Assembly (NCBI RefSeq): GCF_001421325.1
Contig: NZ_LMJY01000002.1
Location: forward strand, 1-64,000
DNA length: 64,000 nucleotides
Direction of reading: 5' to 3'
DNA from: Novosphingobium sp. Leaf2
Lineage (GTDB): Bacteria > Pseudomonadota > Alphaproteobacteria > Sphingomonadales > Sphingomonadaceae
Of this stretch, positions 26,767-38,921 are shown one piece after another. The first letter of the stretch is position 1. Each line of letters opens with the position of its first letter. The notes under the pieces are model-generated. The model made no database searches. It was not told the origin of the DNA and saw nothing but the letters and a program-made list of their open reading frames with translations. The position numbers and the translations under genes were made by a program.

Positions 26767-29700
26767 GCCAGGCGCAGGCCGGTGCGGGCGCTGGCGCGGT
26801 TGTCGGCGTCGCCCGCTTCCCCGCTCAGTGAGCCGAACAGCGTCAAGCGTGAAGTGAGAGCCACGTCCGCGCCCACCGTGGCGGTCGCCAGCACGGCGGC
26901 GCGCGATGCGCCGGCCGCCAGCAGTCCGTATCCGCCGCCGCCCAGCGCCGCCAGCGCATAGGGCGTGCGCCCGTCCACCTGATAGCGCACGCCGACCGAG
27001 AGGTAGGGGCGCACCGTGGCGGTCTGCCGCATCCCGCCGGTGAAGGTCAGCGCGCCGTCCACGAACACCGCATGGTCGCGTTCGCGCGCTACCGCCAGAG
27101 CGAAGGGACTGCCACCGTCCTCGGTTACGGCATCGCGCGTGGTGCGGATCGCGGTGACGCCAAGGCTGGGACGCACCGTCCAGTTTCCGCTAAGCGCCAG
27201 CGCGTAGTCCACGCTGGCATCGGCGGTCCATCCGGTGAGGTCGTAATCCGCGGAGGCAGAACCGGAAAGCGGCAGGGCGCGGCGCGTGGCGGCCTTGCCG
27301 CCTGCGTAGGCGAGCGTGGCCTTGACGCCGATACCGCTGTCCCCGCTCCACCGCGCGTGGACGCCGGCGACAATTCCGTCCAGTTCCGTGCGCGCACCGC
27401 GACCCAGCAGGGTCTGGCGGCTGTTCAGGTAGCCCACGAAGCCGCCGATCGACCACTGCGTCCCGGCATAGCCCAGACCGCCGAGCAGGCCGTAGCCGTT
27501 GGTGCGGGCAGGTGCGGTGCCGTTGGTGGCGCGCTCCAGCGTGCGGGTACTGCCCAGCGCGCTGGCGAAGGTGAACGCGCCCGGCCCTTCGCGGTTGGGG
27601 GCGAAGGCGGCGCTGCGCCCGGTGGCCGCCAGTTCCAGGCCCTGTTCCACCGCGATCTGTCCGGCCGAGGCATAGGCTTCGGGCGTCAGCAGCGCGAAGG
27701 CGGTCTGGTCGGTGGCCCCGGTGGCGGTGACCAGACGCGGAGCCGCGGCCAGGAACGCACTTGTTGCCGCCCCGCTCGTCAGCACCGTGTTCACATAGTC
27801 GATGGTGGAGCGCACTGGCGCGCTGAAGGCCGGATCGTTGAGGAACTGGCCAAGCAGCGCGATCGTGCCGCCGCGCTGGACGAGGAAGCCGAACAGCGAG
27901 GCGGGCTTGATCACATTGGTGAAGCTGCCAGTAATGCCGCCGCTGGCAGTGATCAGGTCGAGCGAGCGGCCCGGCTGCACTGCGGTGTCTGCCACGATCT
28001 GCAGGGTGGCGCCCTGCGCGATCGACAGCGCGCCGTTGATCACCAGCTTGTCCGAGACCGTGGGCGTGATTTCGAACACCGAGACCGACGTTCCCGCCAG
28101 CGCCACGTTGCCGTTGACCGTCATCGTGCCGGGCGATGCGCCGGGGCTGAGCGTGCCCGCCACCGCGATGTTGCCGTTGACGGTGCCCGCCGATCCGAAA
28201 GTGGCCCCTTGCGCGACCTGGATGGTCGATGCGGTGATGGTAGAGCCGGCCAGCCCGGTCAGCCGGCCACCGGCCAGCGCGATGCTGCCCAGCGATGCGG
28301 TGCCGGACACCGTGGCGAGACCCGCGCTCATGCGCAGCGCCTCGATGTCGGAGACGGTCGCGAAGGCGGCGTTGCCGGATACCTCAATGGTATCCGTTCC
28401 CGCGCCGCCTGCGACCGACCCGGCGAAAGTGCCGGCGATGGTCAGGCGATTGTCGCCCGCGCCAAGGCCGACCCGCCCTGCGGTGAGCGATGCGCCCTGC
28501 GCCACGGCAAGGTCGCCTGCGGGGTTCACGGTGTCGAACGCGAAGGCGCCGCCCGCCAGCGTCAGCGCGCCGGCGCCGGTGGTGTTCAGCCGCTCGAACC
28601 CGGTCAGCGTGCGGGCCGACAGGGTATAGGGGGCGGCCATCTGCAGCGTGGCGGTATCGGTGCCCGCGCCGCCGTCGATCGTGCCGCTGATGACCCCGAA
28701 GGCGGTGTCGAGCAGCAGCGTGTCGTCGCCCGCGCCCAGGTCCGCCGTGCCGGAGAACAGGTTGGCGATGGTCAGCGTATCGTTGCGCGCCCCGAACGTG
28801 AGCAGCCGCGTGGTCAGCCCGCTGCGCGCCGCGATGGTAAGGTCGCCGGCCATGTCCACGGTGTCGAACGTGAAGCCGCCGCCGGCCAGCGTCAGCGTGC
28901 CGGTGCCTTCGGTGCGCAGTTTCTCGAACCCGGTCAGCAGCCCGGCCGTCAGGGTGAAGGGGCTGGCGGCCATCTGCAGCGTGGCGGTATCGGTGCCCGC
29001 GCCGCCGTCCAGCGTGCCGTTGATGGTGCCGCCGGGAATCCAGCGGAAGGTATCGTCGCCGCCGGCAAGGCTGATCTCGCCGTTCAGGGCGCCCCCCTTG
29101 GCCAGCGTCAGCGATTGCGCGCCGTCGCCGAAAGTCATGCGCTGCCCCGGGCTGCCCAGCGTGCCGGCCACGGTCAGCGCGCCGTTTGCCAGTTCGATGG
29201 TGTAGAAATCGGTGACGGTGCCGGTCAGGGTAACGGGCGTCGCAGCCGCGAACCGCAAGGTGCCGGAGGCGCTGTCGTAGCGTCCGGCCAAGGTGGATGC
29301 GCCAAGCGACAGGAAATCGTTGCCAAGGCCCAGCGACACGTCGGGTACGTCGCCGTCCACAGTGACCTGGTCGGCCCCGGAGCTGCCGTAGATGTGATCG
29401 AGGGTGAAGCCGTTCAGCTTCACGTTCAGGCCCACCTGCGTCACGACCACCTGCTGGAAGCTCTGGTCCAGCGTGAGCGAGAGCGTACCTACCCCCGACA
29501 CGTCGAGCTGCTCGAACCCGGTGCGCGGTTGCAGGCCGGTATGGTTGCCGTTGATGGTTATGGCGTACGTGTCGGTGCCCGCGCCGCCATCGACCACGCC
29601 GGTGACCACGCTGTTCGGCCCTTCGACATAGCGGTCGTTGCCTGCGCCCAGCAGCACCGAGCCGCGGATGGTGCCGAAATTGTAGACGGTGTCGTTGCCG

Positions 29701-32700
29701 CTGCCCAGCACCACGCTGCCCGCGATGGTGCCGGCGTTGTCGATGCCCAGGTCGCTGGTCGAGGTTGCGCCGTTGAAGACGATCGGGCCGGTGGTCGCCA
29801 GCGTCTTTCCGGCATTGACCCCGGCGCCACCCGCCAGCAGTTCGATCGTATCGACGCCGAACGAGCCGGAATAGGCCACGGACGTCTCACCGCCGCCGAT
29901 CTGCGACAGATGCTCGAACCCGGTGATCTGGCTGGCATCGAGCGCCCCCCCGCCGGAGTTGACCATCACGAACCGGTCGTCGCCCGCGCCGCCATCGACC
30001 ACGCCGCCCAGCTTCGCGTTGGAATACTGGGTGAAGGTGTCGTTGCCGGCGTCCAGCATGACAGGCCCGGTGATCGTCCCCTGGTTTTCGATGCTGTCAT
30101 TGCCGGCATCCAGATACACCAGCCCGTCGATCGTGCCGGAATTGAGGATATGAATGGGCATCGCACTGCCGGTTATGATCGCGGCGTTCGCGCCGCGAAT
30201 GGTGCCTGAATTGTTCAAATTCAGACTGGTGTTGTAGGCGAGCAGGCCGACGCCGAATGCCCCTTCCGCCGTGATGGTGCCGGTGTTGGTGATTTGTGCG
30301 GCGGTGCCATCGTCGCTGGTGATCCATACCGCCGTGGTCGGTTGCCGAGTGACGCCTTGGGGCACCGTGGCCGCGATCGTGCCACTATTAACCAGCGAGA
30401 CGGTGGGCGGCATGGTCGAAGGGGTTGCGCTGCGGCTTACTTGCAGGAGAAGGGTAGGGGTATCGAACCCGTCGCCGGTAGCGGTGATGATGCCGGAGTT
30501 GTTCGCGGTGATGGCGGTAGTGCTGGAAAGCAATACGTGCGCGTACACGCTGCCGCTGTTATTAAAGGTTACCGCATCGTTGCCGTTGAGAAGCGAGACG
30601 GTCGACCGCGTATCCCCGCCGTACGGATCGCGGCCAAGGGTGCCCCGGTTGGTCAGTGTGCCGATGCTGCCCCACACATCGCGGTTGACGGTGCCGCGAT
30701 TATCGAAAGCGGCCAGCGTGTAGTGATCTGCCTCGGGCATGGCCGCGCCCAGATCGGGCGTCTGGACATTCAGGCTGCCATTGATCGTGGCGGTATTCAC
30801 CACCGTGCCGTTGCCGCTGGCAAATACGGTTCCTGCAAATGGCGCGGCGGCAGTGATGCTTGCTACCGTACCTGCGCCGTCAACCTCTACGAAGGCATTG
30901 CGGAAATTCACGAGCTGTGCGTTCGCATCGAGCGAAACGCTGGCGCTGGAGGTCAGCGCATAGCCGAAGGTGTTGTATCCCGTGCCGCCGTCGATCGTGC
31001 CGGTCACCCCGGTGCCGCCCTTGGCCAACTGCGCGCTCGTCATCACGAAGAAGTCGGATCCGCTACTGAAAGTCAGGTCTCCGGTAAGCGTTCCGCCATC
31101 CGCCACATACGTGGTAGGGCCGTAGCTGTAACCGGACGTGGCGACATCGCCCACGATGGCGCCGCGGTTGACGATCAGACCGCCTGCAGTGATATCCACT
31201 GTCGGACCGCCCGCGTCGCTGCGGATCATGCCCGTGGCATCGTTGACGAGCGAAGAATAGTACCCGCCCAGGACCACGGCGCTGCCGCCGCTGCTGGCGA
31301 TGGTACCGCTGTTGGTGACCGCTCCACCGTAATAGCCGTTATTGCGCGCGTCTACGGCGGTGCCGTCCGCCGTGATCGTGCCGCTGTTGTTCAGTGAGGT
31401 GAAATATGCCACGCCGGCTGCGCGCGATCCGGTCGGGTCGATCGCATTGATGGTGCCGGTGTTGACCACCGCATTCGCGCTGATCGCAGTGCCGTAGCCG
31501 GTCAGCGTGATGGTGCCGGTATTGGTGACGAGCGTGCCGCCCGAGATAGCGAAGGCGGAGTAAGCGGCACCCTCCACGTTGACGACCGTGATGGTTCCGG
31601 CATTGGTGAAGCGGGCGGAGGCGGCATTCACGGCGGCGATAGGAGTAAAGTTGTAGCGATCGGTTCTCGTCAGGGAGATCGCTCCGTTGTTCACGATCGT
31701 CAGGTCCGTGACGGTTGGGGTTTGAGAATTGAACATCTTGCCAACCGTTGGGATCGACGCGTCGATCGCGGGACCGCCTGCGGCCACGATGGTTCCGTCC
31801 AGCGTCACCGTGCCCGTGCCCGCCAGCCCGATGCTGCCGGTGAACGGGACGGTGGCGGTCAGGTTGAGGGTGGCACCGTGTTCCACTTCATAGCCCAGTC
31901 CCTCGAACCCGTGGGTGAGCGCCAGATCGGCGTCGGCGTCGGCGCTTACCAGATAGCGCAGCGTATCGAAGCCGGTCCCGGCGTCCACGCCGCCGGTAGC
32001 CCCGGCGAACGGACGGGTGCCGCTATCAAGGCTGGTGACGAGCAGATCGTCACCGCTGCCCAGGCGGATGGCACCGTTGACGGTGCCGCCCGCGTCCACA
32101 TACACGTCGTTGGAGGGGCTATCGAAGTACCCCGGCACCGCCAGATTGACGTTTCCATTGATGGTGCCGGCATTTTGCACCCGGGCATAGAAGCCGGCGT
32201 TGAGTACGCCGTCGGTCCCGCCACTAACAGTGCCACCGGCGGCATTCACCAGGGTCGCGGAACTCAGCGCCACGCCGGTGGTGCCACCTGTGATGGTGCC
32301 GGTATTGGCAAGGGTAAGGTTCGATACCGCAATGCCGGTAGTGGCACCGCTGATCGTGCCCGCGTTGGTGGCCGGGCCGCTGCCAAAGCCGCTGTAGATC
32401 GTGACGCCGATGCCAGCGGTGGACGTGATCGTGCCGGTGTTGGCCAGTACCCCGTACGCCGTCGTCACGGCGGTGCCGGTTGCGGTGATCGTGCCGCTGT
32501 TGTCGATGCGCGAATTGGCGGTCACGCCGTTGCCACCTGACGCTGTGATCGTGCCGGTGTTGGTCAGGGCGGCGACGCTTACCGCCATCTGTCCGGAATC
32601 GGAAAGCGTAGCGGCGATGTTCGCCCGGTTGTCCAACGATACCGAAGTGTTGAAACCGCTGGTTATCGCCGGACCGGAAATGGTCAGGTCGGCCTGGTTG

Positions 32701-33869
32701 ATCACGCTGCCATAGCCGCTGAGGGCGATGCCGGTGCTGGTGGTGAAGGCGGGCGTGAGGGTGACGACGGCGTTGTTGGAAAGATCGAGACCCAGCGCCT
32801 CGAAGTTGGTCGGCAGCGCCAGCGGGCCAAAGGTGGTATCGGCTTTGATGTCCAGGACGATCCGGTCGATACCCGCACCGCCGTCGATCGTGCCGCCGAT
32901 CGCGGATACTTTGCTGCTGGCCACGTCGAACGGCGCATACAAGGTGTCGTCGCCCGCCCCCAGCACGAGGTTGCCGCCGATGGTGCCCGTGCGGGTGTCG
33001 ATCGTGCTGTTTTGGCCTGCGGCGGCAGTGGATGTCACCGAACCGGTAATGGTGCCCGCGTTGGTGAGGCGCAGCGCGCCGCGGGTGGTGACGTCCGAGA
33101 CGATCCGGCCCGTTGTGTCGTTGAGGAGGGTGAGCGCGGCGGCGCTGCTGGCGATCGCGGCGTTGGTGCCGCCATCGATGACACCCGTGTTCGCAACGAA
33201 GTCGATGTTTCCGGTCATGCCTCCGATCGTGCCGGTGGCGCGGTTGTTAACCGAGAGCGTTCCCCCGTTCGATGCAGCGTTGACGAGTGCGGGCCCTGCA
33301 CTGCCGGTCATCGTGCCCGCGTTGTCGACCGTGGCGGATGCCGCGCCGCTGGTATTGCCGGCGTCCTTGGACAGCAGCAGCGCTTGTGCACCGGTGACGG
33401 TAGCCCCCTCGGCAACCGCGACGCTTAACGATGCGCTGGGAGAACTCGTCACGAGGGTTGCAGGCGGGCAGTACGTGTACGTCGGAACGCTGGCGCCCGA
33501 ATAGGGGTCGCAGTATGAATATGTGGTGGTGTCCGGCCCCGCCACCACGGCGATGCCGGCTTTGCTCAGCCCGTCGATCTGCCCGTTCACGACGAGGCTG
33601 GTGTTGTAGCTAGCGACGGAGGTGATCGCACCGAGCGCCGTGCCCGGATGCACCAGTGCGTCCGCCGCCACGATGACCCGCGTGCCGTTCGTTGCCACGA
33701 CCAGGCCGTCCTCGTCCGTGCCGGTGCAGGTGGTGGAACCGTAAGTCTGCGTCGGATCGGGGGTGCACTGCGCTGCTGCGGGACTGGCCGAAGCCGCCGC
33801 CAGCGCCGCCACGCTGGTACCAAGCGCATAGGACAACCGGCGCACGCGCACCGTTTTGCGGACGATCAT
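26760..33869 (-). CDS. Giant autotransporter with beta-solenoid passenger
   Basis: The protein has about 2369 residues. The start at 33869 is chosen because GGGGGTAA lies upstream and the following residues make a signal peptide (basic N-region, LSYALGTSVAALAAASAS, then AAA-Q). The passenger consists of repeated beta-strands of two kinds: NxGTI-rich units (AGTITG, NSGTI) and G-x-G-N-D-T units such as VVLGSGNDTVYNFG, which resemble filamentous-haemagglutinin or AIDA-like solenoids. Near residues 1950-2050 a PATR-like linker (GTLSPGASPGTMTVNGN) precedes the autotransporter beta-domain, which ends in TGLRLAF. Adhesion or aggregation is the likely role. It stands alone between the LacI operon and the protocatechuate genes. 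Confidence 0.92.
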   Translation of the reverse strand: MIVRKTVRVRRLSYALGTSVAALAAASASPAAAQCTPDPTQTYGSTTCTGTDEDGLVVATNGTRVIVAADALVHPGTALGAITSVASYNTSLVVNGQIDGLSKAGIAVVAGPDTTTYSYCDPYSGASVPTYTYCPPATLVTSSPSASLSVAVAEGATVTGAQALLLSKDAGNTSGAASATVDNAGTMTGSAGPALVNAASNGGTLSVNNRATGTIGGMTGNIDFVANTGVIDGGTNAAIASSAAALTLLNDTTGRIVSDVTTRGALRLTNAGTITGSVTSTAAAGQNSTIDTRTGTIGGNLVLGAGDDTLYAPFDVASSKVSAIGGTIDGGAGIDRIVLDIKADTTFGPLALPTNFEALGLDLSNNAVVTLTPAFTTSTGIALSGYGSVINQADLTISGPAITSGFNTSVSLDNRANIAATLSDSGQMAVSVAALTNTGTITASGGNGVTANSRIDNSGTITATGTAVTTAYGVLANTGTITSTAGIGVTIYSGFGSGPATNAGTISGATTGIAVSNLTLANTGTITGGTTGVALSSATLVNAAGGTVSGGTDGVLNAGFYARVQNAGTINGNVNLAVPGYFDSPSNDVYVDAGGTVNGAIRLGSGDDLLVTSLDSGTRPFAGATGGVDAGTGFDTLRYLVSADADADLALTHGFEGLGYEVEHGATLNLTATVPFTGSIGLAGTGTVTLDGTIVAAGGPAIDASIPTVGKMFNSQTPTVTDLTIVNNGAISLTRTDRYNFTPIAAVNAASARFTNAGTITVVNVEGAAYSAFAISGGTLVTNTGTITLTGYGTAISANAVVNTGTINAIDPTGSRAAGVAYFTSLNNSGTITADGTAVDARNNGYYGGAVTNSGTIASSGGSAVVLGGYYSSLVNDATGMIRSDAGGPTVDITAGGLIVNRGAIVGDVATSGYSYGPTTYVADGGTLTGDLTFSSGSDFFVMTSAQLAKGGTGVTGTIDGGTGYNTFGYALTSSASVSLDANAQLVNFRNAFVEVDGAGTVASITAAAPFAGTVFASGNGTVVNTATINGSLNVQTPDLGAAMPEADHYTLAAFDNRGTVNRDVWGSIGTLTNRGTLGRDPYGGDTRSTVSLLNGNDAVTFNNSGSVYAHVLLSSTTAITANNSGIITATGDGFDTPTLLLQVSRSATPSTMPPTVSLVNSGTIAATVPQGVTRQPTTAVWITSDDGTAAQITNTGTITAEGAFGVGLLAYNTSLNLNNSGTIRGANAAIITGSAMPIHILNSGTIDGLVYLDAGNDSIENQGTITGPVMLDAGNDTFTQYSNAKLGGVVDGGAGDDRFVMVNSGGGALDASQITGFEHLSQIGGGETSVAYSGSFGVDTIELLAGGAGVNAGKTLATTGPIVFNGATSTSDLGIDNAGTIAGSVVLGSGNDTVYNFGTIRGSVLLGAGNDRYVEGPNSVVTGVVDGGAGTDTYAITINGNHTGLQPRTGFEQLDVSGVGTLSLTLDQSFQQVVVTQVGLNVKLNGFTLDHIYGSSGADQVTVDGDVPDVSLGLGNDFLSLGASTLAGRYDSASGTLRFAAATPVTLTGTVTDFYTIELANGALTVAGTLGSPGQRMTFGDGAQSLTLAKGGALNGEISLAGGDDTFRWIPGGTINGTLDGGAGTDTATLQMAASPFTLTAGLLTGFEKLRTEGTGTLTLAGGGFTFDTVDMAGDLTIAARSGLTTRLLTFGARNDTLTIANLFSGTADLGAGDDTLLLDTAFGVISGTIDGGAGTDTATLQMAAPYTLSARTLTGFERLNTTGAGALTLAGGAFAFDTVNPAGDLAVAQGASLTAGRVGLGAGDNRLTIAGTFAGSVAGGAGTDTIEVSGNAAFATVSDIEALRMSAGLATVSGTASLGSIALAGGRLTGLAGSTITASTIQVAQGATFGSAGTVNGNIAVAGTLSPGASPGTMTVNGNVALAGTSVSVFEITPTVSDKLVINGALSIAQGATLQIVADTAVQPGRSLDLITASGGITGSFTNVIKPASLFGFLVQRGGTIALLGQFLNDPAFSAPVRSTIDYVNTVLTSGAATSAFLAAAPRLVTATGATDQTAFALLTPEAYASAGQIAVEQGLELAATGRSAAFAPNREGPGAFTFASALGSTRTLERATNGTAPARTNGYGLLGGLGYAGTQWSIGGFVGYLNSRQTLLGRGARTELDGIVAGVHARWSGDSGIGVKATLAYAGGKAATRRALPLSGSASADYDLTGWTADASVDYALALSGNWTVRPSLGVTAIRTTRDAVTEDGGSPFALAVARERDHAVFVDGALTFTGGMRQTATVRPYLSVGVRYQVDGRTPYALAALGGGGYGLLAAGASRAAVLATATVGADVALTSRLTLFGSLSGEAGDADNRASARTGLRLAF

Positions 33870-34040
33870 CTTGGTATTACCCCCGTAATGGGGCGACCGC
33901 ACCGCCGCCCTGCCAAGCGATCTGCCGGGTTCGGACTTTTAAGTCCAGCTATAAAAAAGTACTTGCCGCTGTCGCAAGACGCCGTTTCAATTATTTAATT
34001 TGGTGCGCGGGAACCGTGATGTGCACGCAGCGAGCACGAT

Positions 34041-36014
<1,974 letters not shown>

Positions 36015-36022
<8 letters not shown>

Positions 36023-36689
36023 ATTTGAGGCCCATCGCCGCAAGCTTGCCACGCATGTCGTAGATATCCAGCCCGAGTTCGCCGTTGGCCATGCGCACCC
36101 GCTTTGATTCCTCGTTCGCCTCGCGTGCCTGGGCTTTTTCGAGTACGGCAGCGGCATCGGCGCGGGGCACCACGCATACGCCGTCATCATCGGCAATCAC
36201 GACATCGCCTGGCGCAATCAACGCATTTGCGCAAATGATGGGAACGTTGACCGAACCGAGCGTTGCCTTGACGGTGCCTTGGGCATGCACGGCCTTCGAC
36301 CATACCGGAAAGCCCATTTGCGTCAGATCGCGAACATCGCGCACGCCGGCATCGATGATCAGGCCGCGGCAGCCCCGCGCCATGGCGGACGTGGCGAGAA
36401 GATCGCCGAAATAGCCGTCGGTGCACGGACTGGTGGGCGCCAGCACCAGAATGTCCCCCGGCGCAAGCTGCTCGATCGCGACATGGATCATCCAGTTATC
36501 GCCCGGGGGGGCAGAGATGGTGACGGCGCTGCCAGCGATGCGCGCGCCTGCATAAATAGGGCGCATATGGGGCGCCAGCAGACCCGTGCGCCCCTGCGCC
36601 TCATGCACCGTGGCGACACCGCAATGAGCCAGCCCATCGATAACGTCCTGCGGCGCACGCTCGATATTCCGGACAACTATACCCGACAT
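36015..36689 (-). CDS. ligK: 4-carboxy-4-hydroxy-2-oxoadipate aldolase
   Basis: This 224-residue class II aldolase of the RraA-like fold is the HMG/CHA aldolase type. It cleaves 4-carboxy-4-hydroxy-2-oxoadipate to pyruvate and oxaloacetate, the final step of the pathway. [15 protein letters not shown] carries the conserved Arg-Asp pair for catalysis and metal binding, and [14 protein letters not shown] is the usual N-terminal segment. The start at 36689 has AGAGGGA upstream. The reading frame extends on to 37178 but overlaps the divergent LysR gene there. It is the first gene of the minus-strand operon ligK-ligU-ligI. Confidence 0.92.
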
Positions 36690-36765
36690 CTCATTCCCTC
36701 TCGGCGATCCTGCCATCGCTGATGGGACTGGTCCCGAACGACGACAAATGCGAATTGTGTGCAGG

Positions 36766-36788
36766 GCATAAATTTTTGCTAAGTATGC
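36766..36788. promoter_or_regulatory. Candidate LysR-type operator (GCATA-N13-TATGC)
   Basis: An interrupted dyad, GCATA at 36766-36770 and TATGC at 36784-36788, sits in the 102-base divergent region and ends three bases before the LysR start. LysR regulators bind such interrupted dyads and repress their own genes. It could also serve the ligK operon in the other direction. It is a pattern match only. Confidence 0.4.
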
Positions 36789-36791
36789 AAG

Positions 36792-37955
36792 ATGGATCCG
36801 CTTACCCTTAATACCCGGCATCTGCGCGCAATGGTGGAGATCGTTGGTAGTCGGCGCATCAGCAGCGCGGCGCGCGCCGTCAATCTCACGCAACCCGCCG
36901 TGACCCAGGGTATCGCCAAGCTTGAGGCGCAGATCGGCCTGCCGCTGTTCGATCGCCGGCCTGACGGGATGTTGCCCACCGAAGCTGCCCGCGTCCTCGC
37001 CCCGCGGGTGCAGGCCGCGTTGCGGTTGATTGGCAACCGCCGCGCTACCGGCGCCCAGATGCGCGCGTATCTCGCGCTTGCCGAAACGGGGAGCTACGCA
37101 GCGGCGGCAGCCATGACCGGGCTTAGCCAGGCATCCTTGCACCGCGCGGTCAGCGACCTTTCGACAACGGTGGGGCAAAAGCTGGTCGAACGGCGCGGGC
37201 GCGGGATCGTCTTGACCGCCCGGGGCGCTGCGCTTGCGCGCAACTTCCGGCTTGCGCGCAGCGAAATGCGATCGGCGATAGCGGAGCTTTCAAGCCTGCA
37301 GGGGCGTGAAACCGGGCGGATCGTGGTGGGTGCGATGCCCCTGTCACGGGCGCGACTATTGCCCAAGGTAATCAGTCTGTTCCATGCACGCCATCCCGAG
37401 GTGGACCTGTCGATCGTCGAGGGGTCGTACGGCGAACTGATCGGCCCTTTACGGGATGGGGAGATCGACCTGCTCGTCGGGGCCTTACGTCCGCATCAGC
37501 CGGAAGGCATCGCGCAACAGGCGCTGTTCGAGGATCACCCGATCATCATTGGCCGGGCCGGGCACCCTCTGGCAAAACCATGGGCCGCCAACCCGGCGGA
37601 TCTGGTGCGCTTTCCCTGGATCGTGCCCGCGCCTGGCACACCGCTGCGCACGCAGTGGCATGTGATGTTCGAAAGCGCCGGTGTCGAGCCGCCGCGCGTG
37701 CCGATCGAATGCGGGTCGGTCATCATGGTGCGCCAGATCCTGGTCGACAGCGATTTCCTGACCTTGCTGTCGGCGGATCAGGTGCGGGTGGAACTGGATG
37801 CGGGATGGCTGGTGGCTATCGGCAATGCGCTTGGCGACGTCAGCCGGACCATAGGAATTTCCACGCGGGAAGACTGGAGACCTACGGCGTTGCAAAGCCT
37901 TTTCACCAAGGCGCTTGCGGAGCAGGCTACGCTGATGAACCGTCCAATCTCATGA
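36792..37955 (+). CDS. LysR-family regulator with two N-terminal HTH domains
   Basis: This regulator has 387 residues, about 80 more than a standard LysR protein. A first winged helix-turn-helix spans residues about 9-68 ([20 protein letters not shown], then LPLFDRRP). A second, diverged copy follows at about 90-149 ([20 protein letters not shown], then [12 protein letters not shown]). The co-inducer-binding domain covers the rest, with GRIVVGAMP at its start. It diverges from ligKUI and precedes the DUF1932-ligJABC operon on the same strand, so it is the likely equivalent of LigR, which answers to protocatechuate or gallate. The tandem HTH is unusual for the family and its effect on DNA recognition is unknown. 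Confidence 0.9.
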   Translation: MDPLTLNTRHLRAMVEIVGSRRISSAARAVNLTQPAVTQGIAKLEAQIGLPLFDRRPDGMLPTEAARVLAPRVQAALRLIGNRRATGAQMRAYLALAETGSYAAAAAMTGLSQASLHRAVSDLSTTVGQKLVERRGRGIVLTARGAALARNFRLARSEMRSAIAELSSLQGRETGRIVVGAMPLSRARLLPKVISLFHARHPEVDLSIVEGSYGELIGPLRDGEIDLLVGALRPHQPEGIAQQALFEDHPIIIGRAGHPLAKPWAANPADLVRFPWIVPAPGTPLRTQWHVMFESAGVEPPRVPIECGSVIMVRQILVDSDFLTLLSADQVRVELDAGWLVAIGNALGDVSRTIGISTREDWRPTALQSLFTKALAEQATLMNRPIS

Positions 37956-38030
37956 CACTTCGTATATTCTAATGATCTTTACGGCAAATCGATTGGCAGC
38001 GAGCAGGCAGAGACGGCACAGCCTGTCCAC

Positions 38031-38921
38031 ATGATGACGATGCTCGGCCTGATAGGTTTCGGTGAAGCCGGACGCACCTTCGCTGCTGCGGGGGGCTGGC
38101 GCGATGCCCAGGTCTTTGACCGTCTGACCACCGATGCGCGTGCGCGTGACGCCAAGCGCGCCGAATATGCCGAGGTCGGCATCGCCGGATGCGAAACCTT
38201 GGATGAGGTGGTTGGCCAGGCGTCTGCAATACTCTCGCTGGTCACGGCCGATCAGGCGCTCGCCGTTGCCGCGTCGGTCGCCGAGAGAATTAACCCCGGC
38301 ACGGCGTATTGCGACATGAACAGCGTCGCTCCCGACACCAAGCGTGAGGCCGCGCGGCTGATCGAGGCGGCAGGCGGGCGTTACAGCGACGTCGCGGTCA
38401 TGGCGCCCGTCAACCCGGCACGGCTGTCCGTACCTCTGCTCGTCAGCGGAGCCCATGCCGACGAGGCCAGGATGCGGCTTGAAGCTCTGGGTTTCGTTGG
38501 TGTCGGGATCGTCGGCGACGAGGTGGGCCGCGCGTCGTCGATCAAGATGATCCGCTCGGTGATCGTCAAGGGGATCGAGGCGCTGAGCGCGGAATGCGTG
38601 CTGGCTGCTGCTGCGGCGGGGGTATCGGCCGAAGTGCTCGCCTCGCTTGACGCCAGTTCCAAGCCGGCCACCTGGACCGACCGGGCCGACTATAATCTTG
38701 ACCGCATGATGATCCATGGCCTGCGGCGGGCTGCCGAAATGGAAGAAGTGGTGAAGACGCTGGATGCGCTCGGCACGGGAAGTGCGATGACGCGCGCCAC
38801 CGTGGAGCGTCAGCGTGCCATCGGTGCTCTGCAGCTCGGCCATCCCGCTTCGGGCCTTTCCGGCAAGGTCGACCAGATCCGTGCAAAAACGGCAGACAAG
38901 GATAGGACACAGGCCGCATGA
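38031..38921 (+). CDS. NAD(P)-binding DUF1932 dehydrogenase-like protein
   Basis: This 296-residue protein resembles the beta-hydroxyacid dehydrogenase (6-phosphogluconate dehydrogenase-like) family. The N-terminal Rossmann motif is LGLIGFGEAGRTF. YCDMNSVAPDTK matches the substrate-binding D-x-x-S-x-x-P stretch, and the conserved lysine region is GRASSIKMIRSVIVKGIEAL. The C-terminal half is DUF1932. It leads the operon and overlaps ligJ by four bases. Such proteins occur in some protocatechuate 4,5-cleavage clusters, but the standard pathway needs no such step. It may act on a reduced or alternative intermediate. The start could also be the ATG at 38034 or 38040. Confidence 0.82.
   Translation: MMTMLGLIGFGEAGRTFAAAGGWRDAQVFDRLTTDARARDAKRAEYAEVGIAGCETLDEVVGQASAILSLVTADQALAVAASVAERINPGTAYCDMNSVAPDTKREAARLIEAAGGRYSDVAVMAPVNPARLSVPLLVSGAHADEARMRLEALGFVGVGIVGDEVGRASSIKMIRSVIVKGIEALSAECVLAAAAAGVSAEVLASLDASSKPATWTDRADYNLDRMMIHGLRRAAEMEEVVKTLDALGTGSAMTRATVERQRAIGALQLGHPASGLSGKVDQIRAKTADKDRTQAA

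Noticed and set aside
27072..30209. 1045-residue open frame opposite the giant autotransporter
   Set aside because: Antisense of the repetitive passenger and barrel. It has no motif, signal or ribosome site.
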